From contig NZ_CANKYH010000012.1 in the NCBI RefSeq assembly GCF_947487915.1, positions 1 to 64,000 on the forward strand: DNA of 64,000 nt, written 5' to 3'. Below, in pieces: positions 62,931-64,000 of the stretch (position 1 is the first letter of the stretch; every line of letters begins with the position of its first letter). The notes beneath the pieces are model-generated. The model was not told where the DNA came from. It was given only the letters and a program-made list of their open reading frames with translations, and did no database searches. The translations under genes and the position numbers were made by a program. This DNA is from an uncultured Serinicoccus sp. Lineage in GTDB: Bacteria > Actinomycetota > Actinomycetes > Actinomycetales > Dermatophilaceae.

Positions 62931-63535
62931 GGTCCTGCCCACCTCTCGTCGGCGGCCAACGAGCGCCGCAGCTTGTCCAGGCATCGTCCACGGGTCGGGC
63001 CGATGCTCCCCCGGGGCATGTCCAGCGCCGCCGAGATCTCGTCGTAGTCGGGGCGGTCGCAGAAGGCGACGATGCGCAGCAGCTGCCGGCAGCGCTCAGA
63101 AAGCCCCTGCACCGCCGCCCACAGGGTCTGCTGCCGCTCGGTGAGGACCGCCAGCGCCTCGGGGCCGGGGTCGGCCCCACCCGGGTCCACGGTGCCCGTC
63201 GGGTCGTGCTGGGTGCGGCGGGACAGCTTGGCGGTGCGCCAGCTCTCCCGCTTGACCGACACGACCAGCCACCCCAGCACCGCCTCGCTCTCCCGGATGT
63301 CCCGGGCCCGCTCGACCAACCGGATCCACACGTCCTGGACGACGTCCTCGGCGGCGTCCCGGTCGCAGCCGTGAGCACGGGCGACGTGCCACAGCAGCGG
63401 GGTCACCAGGTCGACCAGCTCGCCCAGCGCCTGGTCCTGCCCCTCGCGGTAGCGGTGGAAGCAGGCACCGGCCTGCTCCCCGAGGGAGGGCCGCTCCCGG
63501 TCGGTCCGGACGTCCGGGTCGTCGTCGGTCAGCAT
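62927..63535 (-). CDS. ECF-type sigma-70 family RNA polymerase sigma factor
   Basis: 202 residues. Region 2: LVTPLLWHVARAHGCDRDAAEDVVQDVWIRLVERARDIRESEAVLGWLVVSVKRESWR. Region 4: LTERQQTLWAAVQGLSERCRQLLRIVAFCDRPDYDEISAALDMPRGSIGPTRGRCLDKLRRSL with a helix-turn-helix. ATG at 63535 has AAGGAG at 5-nt spacing and overlaps the S8 protease stop by one base; GTG at 63538 is too close to that site. No recognisable anti-sigma factor with a zinc motif is adjacent. Confidence 0.92.
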   Translation of the reverse strand: MLTDDDPDVRTDRERPSLGEQAGACFHRYREGQDQALGELVDLVTPLLWHVARAHGCDRDAAEDVVQDVWIRLVERARDIRESEAVLGWLVVSVKRESWRTAKLSRRTQHDPTGTVDPGGADPGPEALAVLTERQQTLWAAVQGLSERCRQLLRIVAFCDRPDYDEISAALDMPRGSIGPTRGRCLDKLRRSLAADERWAGP

Positions 63536-64000
63536 CACGTCTCCTTGAGCAGACGCCGCAGGGCCTCGGTGGCCCGTCGGCGCATGTCCTGGGGGGCATC
63601 CTTCTCGTCGTCCTTCGCCTGCTGCGCGGCCAGGTCGGCCGCCAGCTGGCCGGCCAGCCACGGGGCCGCGAAGCTGGTGCCGCTCCACACCCCGAACCCG
63701 CCGCGCAGGTCGTCCGGGTCGGGCGTGGCACGGTCGGGCCCACCGTGGGGACCAGAGGTGGAGCGGTCGGCCTGCGCCGAGGCGTCGAAGGTCACCGGCA
63801 GCGTGCTGACCACGTTGACCCCGGGGCGGTGGGTGGTCACCCACGGCCCCGCGTTGCTGAACATCGCCACGGTGCGCCCGTCGGGGTTGAGCGCCCCCAC
63901 GCAGACCAGCGGCACCGGCTGGTCGGTGTCCAGGGCGGTGCCTGGACCCACCGCCCAGCCGCCGGGGTACAGAGGGGTGGTGGTCGCCTGGTTGCCGGCT
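63535..64000 (-). CDS. S8 (subtilisin-like) serine protease, C-terminal part
   Basis: The frame is open to the window edge, so the N-terminus with the catalytic Asp and His lies beyond 64000. The visible ~154 residues include AGNQATTTPLYPGG with the oxyanion-hole asparagine, VPLVCVGALNPDGRTVAMFSNAGPWVTTHRPGVNVVSTLP, and the catalytic serine in SGTSFAAPWLAGQLAADLA. A short tail (DDEKDAPQDMRRRATEALRRLLKET) follows with no LPXTG or obvious anchor. It is upstream of the sigma factor in the same operon. Confidence 0.88.
   Translation of the reverse strand, partial: AGNQATTTPLYPGGWAVGPGTALDTDQPVPLVCVGALNPDGRTVAMFSNAGPWVTTHRPGVNVVSTLPVTFDASAQADRSTSGPHGGPDRATPDPDDLRGGFGVWSGTSFAAPWLAGQLAADLAAQQAKDDEKDAPQDMRRRATEALRRLLKET

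Overview
The window is very GC-rich (roughly 70-75% by eye, not computed) and gene-dense. Its gene content is that of an actinobacterium: WhiB2, F420 biosynthesis genes, an LCP-family envelope ligase, a PknB-type kinase, acyl-CoA carboxylase beta plus epsilon subunits, DUF3499, TIGR03089 and mreBCD with a class B PBP. Much of the left half follows a gene order I know from mycobacteria and other actinobacteria (manB, DUF3499, whiB2, fbiA-fbiB, LCP, TIGR03089, purK-purE, gtrA, birA, accD5-accE5, maf). My best guess is a member of the Micrococcales near Ornithinimicrobium, Serinicoccus or Janibacter. That placement is inference. I saw no rRNA, tRNA, CRISPR array, prophage or transposase.

Layout. 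1-0.2 kb: the 3' end of a gene ending in 11-residue repeats. 0.2-5.7 kb: a minus-strand operon, DUF3499 - manB - Trm112-like - SIS isomerase - kynA - kynU. 5.8-11.5 kb: a zincin-like protein facing a whiB2 - large glycosyltransferase - DUF5719 operon. 11.5-13.6 kb: fbiA-fbiB. 13.6-20.9 kb: HhH-GPD glycosylase, TIGR03089, scoAB, GT2, LCP and a membrane Ser/Thr kinase. 20.9-28.9 kb: acyl-CoA dehydrogenase, F420-type oxidoreductase, purE/purK, gtrA, a two-component system, a crotonase and birA. 28.9-38.2 kb: accD-accE, MOSC, GltS, Tam-like methyltransferase, a membrane protein, a DUF885 protein, a GNAT, a 400-bp repeat-rich gap and maf. 38.3-42.1 kb: the paaABCDE phenylacetyl-CoA epoxidase operon. 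42.2-47.3 kb: a GNAT, an acyltransferase-like membrane protein, a 50-residue orphan protein, pnp and rpsO. 47.4-52.1 kb: topoisomerase IB, a PIG-L deacetylase, an AbiEi/DUF559 gene bracketed by 68-bp palindromes, a Nei-type glycosylase and a PepSY lipoprotein. 52.1-59.8 kb: ppc, then mreB-mreC-mreD-mrdA-GNAT. 59.9-64 kb: an operon of S8 protease - sigma factor - 164-residue protein - TPR-CHAT protease, cut by the window edge.

How the genes fit together. Genes are packed with GTGA/ATGA start-stop overlaps, which points to translational coupling. Almost every transcription unit begins with a TANNNT -10 hexamer 6-8 nt before an ATG or GTG and no Shine-Dalgarno sequence, the usual pattern for leaderless mRNAs. 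F420 made by FbiA/FbiB could serve the LLM-class oxidoreductase. BirA would biotinylate the partner of AccD, and the two genes start back to back. Envelope functions (ManB, LCP, GT2, MreBCD, PBP2) recur through the window.

The observations I consider most worth following are: (1) the 8-mer GGTATGCC, found 30 times on the two strands and reached through rare codons in every reading frame; (2) the protease-sigma-TPR/CHAT operon; (3) the AbiEi/DUF559 gene between two matching 68-bp palindromic elements; and (4) the repeat- and palindrome-rich non-coding stretch at 37.2-37.6 kb.
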